This document shows positions 12,645 to 24,959 of a DNA stretch of 64,000 nt, piece by piece. Under the pieces are notes generated by a model that worked only from the letters and a program-made list of their open reading frames with translations, had not been told where the DNA came from and did no database searches. The translations under genes were made by a program, and so were the position numbers. How positions within the stretch are numbered: position 1 is the first letter of the stretch; the number at the start of each line of letters is the position of its first letter. Origin of the DNA: Papio anubis (lineage: Eukaryota; Chordata; Mammalia; Primates; Cercopithecidae); NCBI RefSeq assembly GCF_008728515.1, contig NC_044980.1, forward strand, positions 32,938,290-33,002,289, written 5' to 3'.

Positions 12645-13395
12645 CAGATCTTCTGACCAGAGAGCAACAAGATGGTTGAGTGGCTCAGCTGTCTAATGAT
12701 GGTCTACTGAGTAAAGTTATTTCACAGCACCATCACTATATAAGAATCTTAAGGGGGTTCATCCTGCCAAGTGGCATTTAAACCCCCTAAGCCTAATGTT
12801 TTACCCATAGGACAACTCAACTCCTAGACACTGACTTTTGTCATTTTTACTTGCTGGAACTTAAGTCTATTTATGAGCTTTATGGGAACATGGAAAGCAG
12901 CAACCTTATTAGTTCTCTTAAAAGTGAAGTTACTATAACAGATGGATGCTATATACTTTTTAAAGGCCTTTCTGCCCATAGTCTAATCCAAAGAAAAAAT
13001 TGTTTTAAAAATTATTGAAAAATGGAAACCAAAGGGAAATACTTGGTGGGGGTTGCTAGGGGAGGGATTCAAAGCACTCATGTGTATCTACTTTAACTAC
13101 CTAAATATTATTTGTTGGCCTAATTGTATGGTAACCCTTATGCATCTGTATCCACAATCTCAAGCCCAATATCTTCATTACAGACATTTGCCAAACATTC
13201 CACAAAAAAATCATCCTCATAAAATCATCCAAACAGACATCCATGATCGAAGCTATCCAGAGACTCAAAATTGTGACCAATTCTCATTCCATTGGACAAT
13301 GGAGTTAAGAGAAATTTATTGGTAAGAATGAAAGGGATTTTTGGCATCCATGTATTATGTTTTTTGAATAAAATTTTAATAGTTTCCATTCACCC

Positions 13396-13436
<41 letters not shown>

Positions 13437-13850
13437 TTGCCAATTTCAAAAAGTGGTTTTATATTCCAATTCCATTAAGTATTTTTTTTCTGGATTCAAG
13501 AATAAGCATTCCAAGTTCATTTCAAGTTCAACCATAAATAGGTCATGGAAATTCAATTATTTGATGGTAACCATCAACAATAAACGCTGAGTAGAAAAAC
13601 CAGAACCAAGAATTTCACCTGTGTTTATATCAATAAAGATTTGCTGGCTCAAGGAAGAAAGAGGAGATAAATCTTGCCAGATGGAGAGCAGCTGAGGTGA
13701 GCAGCAACAGTATTGGTTCTGCTTTGAAAATAATGTTGTCACCTATTTAAGTGGGATTACATATCCCCTGTTATATGTGCTTATGCCATGTGCAATTTGT
13801 CATGCTGGTCCTAGGATCAAGGGAGGCAAAATTGAATGAAGACCAACTGA
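12645..13850. other. Unique intronic sequence with one CA microsatellite
   Basis: The (CA)n tract is listed separately; nothing else recognised. Confidence 0.45.
13397..13434. repeat. (CA)n microsatellite
   Basis: About 18 CA units, with one interruption near the left end (cacatacaca). Confidence 0.9.
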
Positions 13851-13854
13851 AACT

Positions 13855-14490
13855 CTTATATACTGCTGTTGGGAGGGTAAATTGGTACAACCATTTTGCA
13901 AAACTGACAGTTTCAACTAAAGCTTAACATATGCATACTATATGACCCTGCAATCCCACTCTTACGGATGTGTGTGTGTGTGTGTATGTGTGATGTGTGT
14001 GTATTCTCAGAAGCATGTACACATTTTTACCAAAAGACATGTACTAGAACATTGATAGCAACACTAGTCTTATAGCCCAAATGAAAAATATCCAATGCCC
14101 AACAATAGTAGAATGGATAAATAAATTGTGAAATAGTCGCACAATGGAATTCCGTACAGCAAAGAATGATACGCAACCACATCTGATAGTATGGATGCAG
14201 TTGCCAATGTAATGTGACAGAAAAAAACAGACACGAGAGAGTGTGTATTATTTCACCCATATGAAGCACCAAAAAGGCCAAACTAATCTATTCTGTTAGA
14301 AGTCAAGGTAGTGGTTAGCTCTGGGGAGAGGGATGACTAGAATGAAGAGGCCCCGGAGGGTCTTCTGGGAGCTGGGAGCTGGTCATGTTCTGCTTCTCGG
14401 TGTCGGTGTCAGTTACATGGATGTGTTCTGTTTGTGAAAGTTTACAAGCTGTGCACTTATGATATAATAACTTTATCAGTTGAATAATGA
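13855..14490 (+). mobile_element. Old L1 fragment (L1M)
   Basis: The plus strand shows aaactcttatatactgctg, ccctgcaatcccactctta, tagcaacactagtcttatag, aaaatatccaatgccc, ggataaataaattgtg and a late segment tgtgcacttatgat. These are consecutive L1 ORF2-end and 3' UTR words. A TG repeat (13969-14003) sits inside it. Confidence 0.7.
13969..14003. repeat. (TG)n microsatellite within an L1 fragment
   Basis: Two TG tracts separated by tatgtgtga. Confidence 0.85.
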
Positions 14491-14494
14491 AAAG

Positions 14495-15440
14495 TACATG
14501 AGTAAACCCCCTCCGAATCCAGCCAAACAATTGGAATAGGTGGTTGGATCAGGAGACAGAACCAATCATGAGAGGGATTATTGGTTTTTCCCTTTCTATA
14601 GCTCCAACATGGCTGGAGAAAAGGTCTCCACGGTCTCTCAGTGTGGGAGGGTCCTTTTTCCTCAATCTGAATTACCACTGCAGAATTATAAAAGTTGATA
14701 TTTTAAAGGCTGCAAGCCTGCTAGTGCATACAAAACGGCCAGAAGATATTGCTGAGCTGGCAGAGCAAACGCTTGCCCCGAGCCTTTCCTGCCAATGCCA
14801 GAGTAAATATTTTAATCCTGCATCCTGAGTTGGAGTTGGATTTATCTCAGCTTTCCTGGGTCTATTCCACAGCCTCTCCCTTCACCACCTGCTTCTTCCT
14901 TTATTTGTTTTCAAGGATAAGTTTTTGCTGAGAGCGACACTCGGCAGCTCAGCCCGCCATCTCACATGGATTGGACTGGCCTTCTTTCAATAGTGCTCAG
15001 AGCCTCTGAAGGGCTAATACCAAATGCCATGGTCTTTGTTCACAGTGATCGGAGCCTGAGAGTTCTTTATATAAATAAGCAGCAGGATCAGTATGTGAGG
15101 ACGTTTCCTTTCATTCTGATGGCAATTTGACAAGGCTGCTTCCTTATCCTGGCTTCAGTCAACTTTCCTTTATAACTTGACATAAAAGCACTCCTCTGGC
15201 CACAATGTTTCTCTTGGTAAGAATATCAAACTGTAATGTGACTAACAATGTGATCTGTCCAAATCAGATCATACATTTTTATATTTGGACCTAAAGAAAT
15301 GCTATTATAACCAAGAGTAATATTGTTTGTTATCAGAATAAAGCAACAGAGTGATATAGATCTTTCCAATGGACCAATAGTCAAATCTTTACTACTATTC
15401 ACCCTGTATTGTGTTGTGTATTTAATATCAATAATGATGG
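14495..15440. other. Unique intronic sequence; possible regulatory segment
   Basis: Unique DNA with mixed composition. Around 15066-15080 it reads tttatataaataagc, an AT-rich TATA/MEF2-like word in otherwise balanced sequence. No exon recognised. Confidence 0.35.
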
Positions 15441-15444
15441 TAAA

Positions 15445-15650
15445 CAGTTATATTAGTGTTAGTACTGTTCTAAGTGTTTTTACATTATTCATTTTAATGC
15501 TCAGAATCACCCTATAAGGTAGACATTATTATATGCCGATTTTACAGATGAATGTTAGGCACAGAGACATTAGGTGATCTGTCTAAAATCTCGGAGTTGG
15601 TTAGAGGTGAGGCTGAAATGTGAACCCAAGCAGCCCTAATCACCGTCCTA
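15445..15650 (-). repeat. MIR element
   Basis: tactgttctaagtgttttta, aatcaccctataaggtag, gattttacagatgaatg and gtgaggctgaaatgtgaaccc, in reverse-MIR order. Confidence 0.7.
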
Positions 15651-15654
15651 AGAA

Positions 15655-17145
15655 GAATGATCTTCTTAATATTTTCTTAGGCCAAATAACAAAATGAGCT
15701 TGTTTCCTTTAAGCACAGTTTGGCTCTGCAGAAACGAAGACCATCTTTAGCTGGAAGGGTAAAAAGACTACACAGGGAACATCTACTCTACCAACAAGCC
15801 AAGCGAACAGAGGGGAATGGACCAAGAGTAATTCTCACAGCCGGTGAGTCAAAGGCACGTAATTGAGGGCTCACTAGCAAGGCAATGGTTATGTCATGAC
15901 CCAAAGTCAGGAAGGTGGTCCAGGCAGTGACCACTATAGTCTAACTAAATTGGAGCAGCAAACTGGCTTACAGTGAGGCATGAGAGGGCTATGAGCAGAG
16001 AGGAAGTGCCAGATATACAGCTGCAGAAACAAGGAGGGAAGGAGAACAGATCCCGGAAGCCCAGGAAAAGCAGGGAGAGTGGGTATGAGGATGGGGAAGG
16101 TGACAGAGGCAGCTCAGGGTCAGAGGTCAAGGCAGGCCAGTGCTATGGCCCTGATGGATGTCTTCGAAAGCTCAGCCTCTCCTGTCATGCATACCTGGAC
16201 CCTCTAAATGCCTTGCTCTCTTCCTATGCCCTCAGCCTGGGCAGATGCCTCCCCTCCCCATTTTACTGTCATTTGTTATTCTAATCTCAGGTCTTGTGTA
16301 AAGGTTTTGGGAAGGGAACTTCATTTTTCCTTATATTCGCTGTCTATAAAATACTCTCTTATTCTCCCTTTTGTAGAAGAGGAAGAGAAATAATCCCACC
16401 TTTTTGCTAATGTTTTAATCCTATTTATCTTTCTAAGACCTCAGTCATCCTTTCGACCCCAAACACCTCGATTTCTTCTTGTCCTTCTGTTCTTGCCCCT
16501 GTCTCCAATGTGCATAGATCTCTCCCATCTCATAATAACTGAGCTTGGCCTCATGGTTCTCCACATTGTTCTTTCTCTAACAGGGTAGGGGAGAAACACA
16601 AGCACTAATCTTAAATCAAAAGAGCTGGGTACAAGCATTGGCCACATCAGTTACAACCTGGGTGGGACTGGCTAAGTCACTTATCCTCTCTGCTCTTGCA
16701 TTTCCTCCTCCAGAAACTGAACAATAAAAGCAGTACAGCATGGAGTGGTGTGTGCAACCCCAGCCCTGGGCAAGCAGAGGTACTTGGTACTCCCCAAGTG
16801 TTTCATGTACTCCCTTCCATTTCTTAGCACCCCCTGTTGTCAGATTGGGGCCAATGGCCTGTGCATGGATGTGCCATGTGTTTTTCAAGCTGAGGCAGTT
16901 CACAGCTGGTGTCCTCTTCCCTCCCACTCTATCGCCATAGTACTTTGGAGAACAAATGTTTCAGATGGTAAGGATGAAAGATGTAGGAAGCTGCCTGGCC
17001 CCTTCAGATGCAATGCAAGGAAGACAGACATCTTTACTGGGCAAAGCTCCTGAGATTTTCATGGTGGTTGTGGCTCTGTCTAGCATCATTGTCCTGAATA
17101 TCCCAGAACGAGCACAAGATAGATCCTGAGTGAGCCTGTACCAAA
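15655..17145. other. Unique intronic sequence
   Basis: Opposed frames at 15973-16284 and 16616-16927 lack domains. A weak sense MIR-like patch (ctaagtcacttatcctctctg) lies at about 16640-16735. Confidence 0.4.
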
Positions 17146-17149
17146 CTCC

Positions 17150-17255
17150 CTGGTTCTCTCCTAGGCTATGACCAACAGTGTGATCCTAGGCACATCTCAT
17201 CACCTCTCTGGATTTCAGTATTCTCTCTTCTATTATAAATAGAGATTTTTAAACA
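17150..17255 (+). repeat. MIR-like fragment
   Basis: cagtgtgatcctaggcac, then tcacctctctggatttcag, the MIR core in diverged form. Confidence 0.45.
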
Positions 17256-17259
17256 GTTC

Positions 17260-18535
17260 TGGATTTTGAGCCCTTTTAAAAACATAAAGCCCTTACTTTA
17301 AGTAAAATCTGATGTAGACGCCCAACACAGAAAACAGAAAAGTGTGAAGAAATTGGTTGATTGGGAGGTCAGGGAGGGGCAGAGACCCCACACAGTCAGC
17401 CCCGCTCCCACCACTTTCATCCCTGAAAATGAAAACCAACATAACTCCCTTTATTTATTTATGCTAAATAATACTGGAAACAGACATACTTTTCTGTCCA
17501 TATCTTAAACAATTCTGAGACCAAGCGAGAATATATTAACCATGTGTTCTGAACATACTGTTACTGAAGAACAAGACTGAGGACCTTGGAAACAGCTTGG
17601 TCATCAAGGCTAACAGTTTTTTATCAAAATCCACTTACTTCAAGGCTCTCACCTCGTTGAGCCAACCAATCCAAAGCTATTTCCAAAAACTCTTTCCAAT
17701 CCCAGCCATTTCCTCCCTTATCCCCTATAAGACATGTCTTGAAATGACCCAGCTCAGGTCCGGAAGCCCTATACCTTCCCCCTGACTTCCCCATTACATG
17801 ATACTACTAAGGCTCTCTTGCTACCAAGTTCTCCCTCACTGCAGCAGGCTCATCAGCTTAGCTCTGCTTGATGAACAGGTGTTTCCGGTAGCCTTTGGAA
17901 TTGACAATAGGCATCCCTGAAACAGCTCCTGACATGATTCTGTAGAAACATTGATTTCTTTCAAAACCACTGAGCTGGGTGATCTCTAAAGCCCCACCAG
18001 CTTTAGCATTCTACTTGAATTCCAATCACAATCTCCTTCCAGTTCATCCTCTGGGTTTCCTGGCTCCCTAGACACAGTCTCTCTTTCTCTGATAGGTTAA
18101 GGTCAAATATTAAGGGAATACATCGGTGCAAGAGCCAGCTGTTCCTCCCCTGCCTGATCGTCTCATTCAGCCCCAAAAGAGTGAGATTCTGCATTACCCA
18201 GAACTTTCCCCACTTATGATACTAAACTCTGTTGCCATCCCAGAGCATAGAAACTCTCTGAAGTCTTTAAAGTTCTGTGTGATAAGCTTGCCAAACTAGG
18301 GAAGGGAGGAAAGAGGGCTGAGAGAAACCATGAGGAAGCACCCAAAGTAGATCACAATGGTCAAACAACAGAACCGGGACTTGGACACAACTGAAAGCCT
18401 GCAAGGAAACAGGCACACAGCTGCAGCTGGGAATGGCCTTGCCAGACACATCGGCGAGGAAGCCCTCACGTTGTGACGTTCGCAACCATAGCCACACCTC
18501 AGCTTGAAGACTTCGTGAGAAGAGTTATCAAAGTA
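17260..18535. other. Unique intronic sequence
   Basis: No gene or repeat recognised. Confidence 0.4.
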
Positions 18536-18540
18536 CGTTC

Positions 18541-18706
18541 CCAGGCAGCATCACAATCCTCCGGGAATATGTTATGAATACAAATTCTTGGGTTCCACTC
18601 AAGGCTGATTAAACCAGGACTCAAGTGGGGACAACACTCAAAAGTCTGCAACTTAATGAATTCCCCAGGGGATTCTGATGTACACTCTCGTGTGAGAACC
18701 AGAGTT
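18541..18706 (-). mobile_element. hAT-type MER5-like element, diverged
   Basis: Ends with ggggattctgatgtacac and gtgtgagaaccagag, the reverse of the MER5-type terminal sequence. The other end is diverged and no target duplication was found. Confidence 0.55.
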
Positions 18707-18734
18707 ATCTTAGAACATACATCCCTCACTCTTC

Positions 18735-18860
18735 TACTGTATAATCAAGGAAACAAAATAGAGGCCCAGAGAGGCTGAGTCATTTGCTCCAGACCACACA
18801 GCTCATTAGTGCCAGGGCCAGGTCAAGAATCCAGGTCTCCCATGTCCTGTTCTGGGTCAC
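18735..18860 (-). repeat. MIR fragment
   Basis: gaggcccagagaggctgagtc, ccagaccacacagctcattag, in reverse-MIR order. Confidence 0.65.
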
Positions 18861-19162
18861 ATTCCACTATGTGGCTTAAGCAACGGCCAACAAAGATCTG
18901 GGTGTCCAGGATCACCAGAGATTACTCTTGCTTGTAAGGTTCTACAAGCAAGAGCCTTAAATGCAGCAATCTGGTAGGAAGGGAAAGTGTTCAGGGGACT
19001 AGTCATGCCACTTCCTTGCCTTGGTGAGTACACTGATGTCACTCACATTGTAGGTACAGTTGAGGAGGCCTGGGGCAGAGGGCTGCAGATATGAGCTCCT
19101 AAAAAAGCTCTGTGGCTGACCCTCAAGTCTCCAGCCAGTCAACTCACCACCAAAACTCATCA

Positions 19163-19600
19163 ATTTGTCTTTATTATTGTTAAAAGAAAAAGCTTTAGAC
19201 AAATTAAACTTAGCAGAGTTTAACTGAGGGGGAGAAAAAAAAGATTTGCAAATGGGTCAGCACTCACCCAGAACAGATTCAGAGAGACTCTGGACCTGTT
19301 CACAGACCTGTCACATGGTCAGACGACATTTATAGACAGAAAAAGGAAAGCAAGTACAGAAACTGCTGGATTGGTTACAGCTGGCATTTGTCTTATGGGA
19401 GCACGGTTTGAACAGTTGGCCATCTGTGATTGGTTGAAGTGTGGCCGCTGTGATAGGCCGAGATTCAGCTATTGTTACTGAAGCTTACTCCTAAGTTAGT
19501 TTTGAGTTGTGAACATATTAGATTGCAGTTCAGACTTAAGAATTCAAATATGCAAGTGCAGAGGCTTTCTTAGGTCAAATTCAGCTTGATGTAACAGTAC
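19163..19600 (+). mobile_element. LTR-like repeat (endogenous retroviral class, family unassigned)
   Basis: Words such as aacttagcagagtttaactg, ctggattggttacagctgg and gaacagttggccatctgtg belong to a common mammalian LTR repeat I remember but cannot name. Boundaries are approximate. Several ATTGG boxes are present. It has no coding frame. Confidence 0.45.
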
Positions 19601-19604
19601 TATC

Positions 19605-20685
19605 AGAATACTCCTTAAATGTGTGTGGGCCCCGCAGTTTATAAAGTACACTCACTCTGAAGCCATGTGAATCCATCCTTTTGGATGGCCAGGTCCAGGA
19701 AACTGCCTGTGCAGATGAGGCATCTCCTGGGCTTGGATCTATGCTGGCTGCAGTTTGTCTCCTTCCAGCTCCAGAAGAAATTCCTGGGTGAATCAAATTT
19801 CTAGTCAAGTCAGCTCACCGCCTCCAGCAGGCTCTCACAAAGCTTGCTCTCTCTCTCATTTCACCTCTCCTGGAGGGGCGAGGCAGTTGCCACCTGCCCT
19901 ATGCTGCTGGACACTGCAGAAACAGGATCACCAAGTACAAAAGCAAGGCAGGCTTAGCCCAAGCACGATGAATTGTGGCTGCCACCAGACCTCTGTGTCT
20001 GGGTCAAGGTCAGGCCTCACCACCAAGATCTGGCCTGGGTGACAGATGTGTGTATCTCCTTGCATGTCTGAGTGAATTCTCAGTTATTCAAGAGAAGGTC
20101 TGTTGGGCTCTTGCCTCTTTGTTTCCTCTCCTCTGTGGAGGCATTTCATCGCTTGGCAGCTGCCTCTCCACAGGAGGAAGTTAACGTGGCTGTTTTCTGT
20201 GAGCAACTCTGCTTTGAAGTTAGAGCAAACCCAAAGCAAATGAAGCATTAGCTTTACAGACTGTCCTGAGGTCTCCCTTTCATGGGCATTTTCTGTTTTC
20301 CAGACTTTCCAAGGGTTTCAACTGTTGTCAACACATGAGTGTTAACTCAGTTTAATTCAAAGGTGCTCTTGGCTCTTTTTCCAAGCTTATTCCCTTTATT
20401 GTCACTCTGGCTTTCATTTAATTCCTCAAACAAGCCAAGTTGTTTATGCTTGAGGTCTGCATACATCCTGTTCCCTGGAAGACAGGGATTTTGAATGATT
20501 TTCCTAGATTTTGAATGATTAGCTCTGGTTCATTTGTCCATTTTCAGCCTAAAATTCCTAGGGACCATCCTATTGTCTCCTTTGCCCTCTGGTGCTTCAT
20601 CCCACTAATTCCGTTCCTGGTATTTATTGGTTTTGCATGTGTTTATGTTTACTTATTTGTAATTATTTATCTGTTTCTTTACCAG
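19605..20685. other. Unique intronic sequence
   Basis: A 20-bp direct duplication at 20487-20526 (gattttgaatgatt units) is the only structure seen. Confidence 0.4.
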
Positions 20686-20689
20686 TGTT

Positions 20690-20780
20690 CCCATGAGGCA
20701 GTAAGCTCCCCGAGAGCATGGCACCTGTCATATTCACACTCTACCCTCAGCATCTTCAATGAAAGCCTTCAATAGATACC
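20690..20780 (+). repeat. L2 3' fragment
   Basis: gtaagctccccgagagcatgg and aatgaaagccttcaatagat match the sense end of L2. Confidence 0.45.
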
Positions 20781-20784
20781 CGCA

Positions 20785-21890
20785 GATTGAGCAAAAGCAT
20801 CAAGATTGCAACCCCTCTTATTTTCTAAGGAAAGGAACAAATATATTAAACAAAAATTGGCTCAACACCCTGGGGCATCCCTGAAATGCACAGGTGATAG
20901 TTAAATGACTCTTGAACATCCTCATCTCCCTTCCAGGGCAGCGCCGAGAGCATCCTCCTCCCCCAGAAGGAGGCCCAGTTTTCTTCTGTGCTGCTGGATT
21001 CTCTGAGGCAGAAGGACATTATCCCACTCGGGATGTTCACTGAAATGAGACATTTCAGCTGAAAATCCACAGGCTATGAGAGAAGTGGAAAGGGGGAGGA
21101 GAAGAACAGTGTCAGAGCATTGGACAGGAAAGGGACGCTCTGAGCAAAACCTGGAGTAGTTGGCTTCCTTCCGGGACACTGTTGGCTGTGGGATGAGACC
21201 TTGGTGGCAGGTGTGACTCCCCTCCTGTCCAAGTCAGCCTCTCAACTCTGCCCCTTGCCTCCTTCAGACTTGCAAAGCCCCGTTCCTGCTGGCCCTCACC
21301 ATTCTCTCAGTGTGGCCTCTAGTCATGGGCTGTCACTGGGATCAGCCTGGCCCTGGTCCTCTCTGCCAAGGCCATTTGCCCTTTAAGCCTTACCTCTTCT
21401 CAGGGAGGGAAAGACAGTGCTCCTTCAGACCTCAGGCTCAGGTGACCACCAGCCTCTTCCACAAAACCCCTTAGCACCCCAGCCTGAAGGCCAGCTACCC
21501 CTGTGGAGAGCTCTGACTGTGTGCAGGAAAGGGGAAGGCCATCAGAACAGTCATGGAGAGAAAAGATTTCTAGAATCAAACGACTAACCAGTAATGTCAG
21601 CTATGACTGAACTATCATTTCACCTCTCAGTTGCATTAATCTCATTTATAAAGTATATTTCATTACAAAGTAGCATGTATCATATGTATATATGCTTATA
21701 TAAATGCACATACATATAGGTGTATATGTACATGATGTGTATACATGTTTGCACATATGTGTAGGAAAACTGATGAGCATCAAATATGAAATATTAACAA
21801 TATTAGCTTGGTACCATGATGAGAGTATACTGATATTTTATATTCTTTATACTTGTATGAACCTTCCAAATGTTATATTATACAAACTAT
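20785..21890. other. Unique intronic sequence with a TA/CA-rich stretch
   Basis: Around 21670-21770 alternating purine-pyrimidine words (atgtatatatgctt, tacatataggtgtatatg) form a low-complexity patch. No gene. Confidence 0.4.
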
Positions 21891-21895
21891 TAAAA

Positions 21896-22325
21896 AGGTA
21901 AACTGGGACACAATTACATTTTAGAGTTTATTTGAGCAAATAGCGATTCATGAATCAGGTAGCCTCAAACCAGAAGTGCTTCAGGGGTTCCATTGGAGAA
22001 ACATAAGGGATAGGCTTTTACAGAGTGAATGTGGAAGTCATGCAAAGAAAACATTTGATTAGTTACAGGTATAAAGTTGCCATATTTGATCTATCTCACT
22101 GGAAAGTCCCTAGTTGCATAATTACAAGTTAGTTGGCTGCTTCTTATTGGTTGAGCTTAAATTATTTCACTCTAATACAAGCATTCACAAGAAATAGCCC
22201 AAATTAAGTCTCCTTCCCATATCCAATGTAAGCAAAGTTAAGGTTATTTTCAAGACCTAACTGGCTTTGTCTGCTCAGGGAGTTTTTGTGGCCTCCATTT
22301 TAATTTGCTTTAACAAGACATAACT
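21896..22325 (+). mobile_element. LTR-like repeat, possibly the same family as 19163-19600
   Basis: Shares the order gagtttatttgagcaaa, gattcatgaatcaggtagcc, then gattagttacagg and attggttgagctta with the earlier repeat's layout. Diverged, no coding frame. Confidence 0.4.
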
Positions 22326-22329
22326 TACA

Positions 22330-23635
22330 TAATTAGAAGAAGAGTTTAGTAAGAAAATAATTTCCAGACCTCTGACTTCAGAGGGTCGGCATGAGCCCTG
22401 GTGGGATGGTACTCTGAAGGGTTCTGAAAAATCAGAGGCATCACCCGAGTGAACATTTGGGATGCTGGAGACGGACAGGTCAGGCAGCTCCTACGGGTTG
22501 GCAAGTGGCAGAGTGTCCCAAAGTTTCTCTCTAAATTAAGGAAGAGACACTGGCAGTGGCTGAGATTGATAACACTCAATTTCAGGCTTTAGAGCAAGAG
22601 GGTTGGAAATCAATTTGTGTGTGGATTATGAATCACTGATACAGAGCATGTGGCTTTCCAAATATTACTTACTAAACCACCCAACATTTTCCAAATATAG
22701 TAATGATTAAGAGTCTGTCTATTGGCAAAAGTTCCATTCTGGAGCTTCAAGGCAAAAGCTATACATTAGAAGGCTTCTTTCTTCCACCCTGAGGCTCTTG
22801 ACAAAGTCCTTTACTACCCACCCACAGGTAGAAAGGAGACCGTCTTTGTACAGGTTACAGATCAAATATGAAATCTGAATCTTTCTGTGTGACATGGGAT
22901 TAGACACAGTTTATGCCAATAGTTGCAAAAACAGCATATGTGTGGCATTGTGTTAAGTATCACTATTGTATAATGTGCTGGTGGTATTATGAGATCAGAG
23001 TCCATTAGCGGGGGTGTGTGTGTGTGTGTGTGTCTGTGTCTTTGTGTGTGTGTGTTTCTGTGTGTATGTGTGTGTGGTCATATTGATCCCTTTTTGGAAG
23101 AGGATGGGTTGGGGGAAGACTGGAGGCAGGAGGGGCCACAAAAGCTGTCCTTTTTCTGTTTCCTTCCCTGTGTCTTCTCCTCTTGTATTTGTTCCTTTAC
23201 GTGGTTAAAATATAGTTTAAATGCCTATTTTTATTTTTTCCTATAGAATGTTGATTCATTATCTTAAAGTGATGAATAAAGATCTATAATTATATTGGTT
23301 TTTGTTTTAAAAAACAGTAAAATATACTAAAATCAGTGGTCTTCCAAAGGCAGCTTCCCTCCATTGACCTATAGGAAGCTAGTGTCAAAAGACAGAAAGA
23401 GTCCTCCTTCACTTAATTAGGATTGCTTCATTGGAACCCCCGACTTTATCTACTGTTTCCACACTGGTGTAATATTAACTCCGTTGATGTGTTCTCACAA
23501 ATTCCCAGCTGGACCACAAAAGACAGGCAACCCTTTGCATGGTCCTTTAACTTTGCTCATTTAGAATAACCCAATTATTGTTCTGAAGTTCTTCAGCAAT
23601 GAAGAAATCTCTACCTTGGCAGAGACAGCAGAAGG
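22330..23635. other. Unique intronic sequence with one TG repeat
   Basis: Apart from the TG tract at 23014-23077 no structure was recognised. Confidence 0.4.
23014..23077. repeat. (TG)n imperfect microsatellite
   Basis: TG tract interrupted by tctgtgtcttt, tttctg and tatg. Confidence 0.9.
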
Positions 23636-23639
23636 GTTG

Positions 23640-23860
23640 AGAATAACGGGTACTAGCTCAGGAGTCAGACAGACCCAGATACAAATCCCAGCCACACTTA
23701 ACTATTTGGGAGATCTCTGACTTGCCTTACTTTCTCCATCTGTAAATAGGGATATTAAAAACAGTCTCAGTGTGTTATTGGGAGAATTAAATAAGGGATG
23801 TTTGTAGAGGATTTAGCTCAATGTCATGCATATAATAAATAATTTATTTCTAATCACTGC
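23640..23860 (+). repeat. MIR element
   Basis: gagtcagacagacccagatac, tactttctccatctgtaaat and gggagaattaaataagg, in sense order. Confidence 0.7.
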
Positions 23861-23909
23861 TATTATGAATTAATAAATTCCAGTTTCTTCTCTGCTTATC
23901 TCTCTTTCT

Positions 23910-23912
23910 TTG

Positions 23913-23945
<33 letters not shown>

Positions 23946-24102
23946 GTTTTTTTTGAGATAAGATCTCACTCTCTCCCCTGGGCTGAAGTGCAGTGGTGTG
24001 ATCTCAGCTCACTGCAACTTCGGCCTCCCAGGTTTAAGAGATTCTCATGTCTCAGCCTCCCGAGTAGCTGGGATTACAGGCGTGAGCCACCGCACCCGAC
24101 CT
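23910..24102 (-). mobile_element. Monomeric (one-arm) Alu-related element
   Basis: Minus strand. A T-rich (TTTTG)n tail is followed by one arm containing the right-arm insert (ggtgtgatctcagctcactg). It passes directly from ctgggattacaggcg to tgagccaccgcaccc, the left-end sequence. It is either a free right-arm monomer (FRAM type) or an Alu with an internal deletion between the two ctgtaatcccag words. Confidence 0.85.
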
Positions 24103-24104
24103 TA

Positions 24105-24775
24105 TCTTTCTTTTCTCTACAGTAATGTGAGCGTTGAAGACCACAGCCATATACACAGCACAGGAGCCTCTCCTGTTGCCTTATCATGGCAATCCTAAGC
24201 TTCATTCAGATGTGCTCAGGAATGGTTTTGATCAGATGCCTTGAAAAGGTATGCATGATAATGAGGCAAGACAGCCAGCAGAGGCTGGGACATGCACTCC
24301 AGCTCCACAGGAAGGGCCAGTCATGTCTACCAATATGAGAGGTCAAATCCTAGGACAGCGGGAAAAGCAGAAAGGAGCAAACAATTAAGCATTGCTAAAA
24401 ATTCTTTTGGGGACTATGCTGATAGGATCTAAAATTAAGGCCAGTGTGAAAAGGCAGCACTCAGGAACATGATGCTCTGGCTGAGGCAGAAGCTGTCCAT
24501 TAGAGAGATGCCAAAGGTCTGCTGATGGCTCATGACCGTGCCTAAGAAATGTTAACATTGCATCTTACTAGACTGCATGTGTTATTATGGACAAGACTAT
24601 AAATTATTCCATATAGATAGAAGATTTATAGGGTGCTTAGGATTTTTAAACTGGACATCCTTATTGTCAATTCAGAGAAATTTCTTCTTTTGTAGAGATG
24701 GCAAAAAGGTGTAATCTCATGTTCTACCTCTGACCAGCTGGTGGTAGCGAGACCTGGAACTGCCTTGAGAAATAT
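24105..24775. other. Unique intronic sequence
   Basis: No repeat or gene recognised. Confidence 0.4.
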
Positions 24776-24778
24776 TCT

Positions 24779-24906
24779 AGGGCTGCATCCAGGACAAGCA
24801 GAATAGGGTGCCGGCATAGATTAGTGATGTCTACCCAGCACCAGGGCTGCATCCAAGCTGAGCAGAATAGGGTGCCAGCATAGATTAGTGATGTCTGTCC
24901 AGCACC
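24779..24906. repeat. 64-bp tandem duplication (two units)
   Basis: Units 24779-24842 and 24843-24906 start agggctgcatcca and end cagcacc. They differ at a handful of positions, mostly near base 15 and near the end. Confidence 0.9.
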
Positions 24907-24959
24907 AGGAGCCAGAAGAGGCAATACATGTACCACATATTCACCATCTCCCTTCTCAT

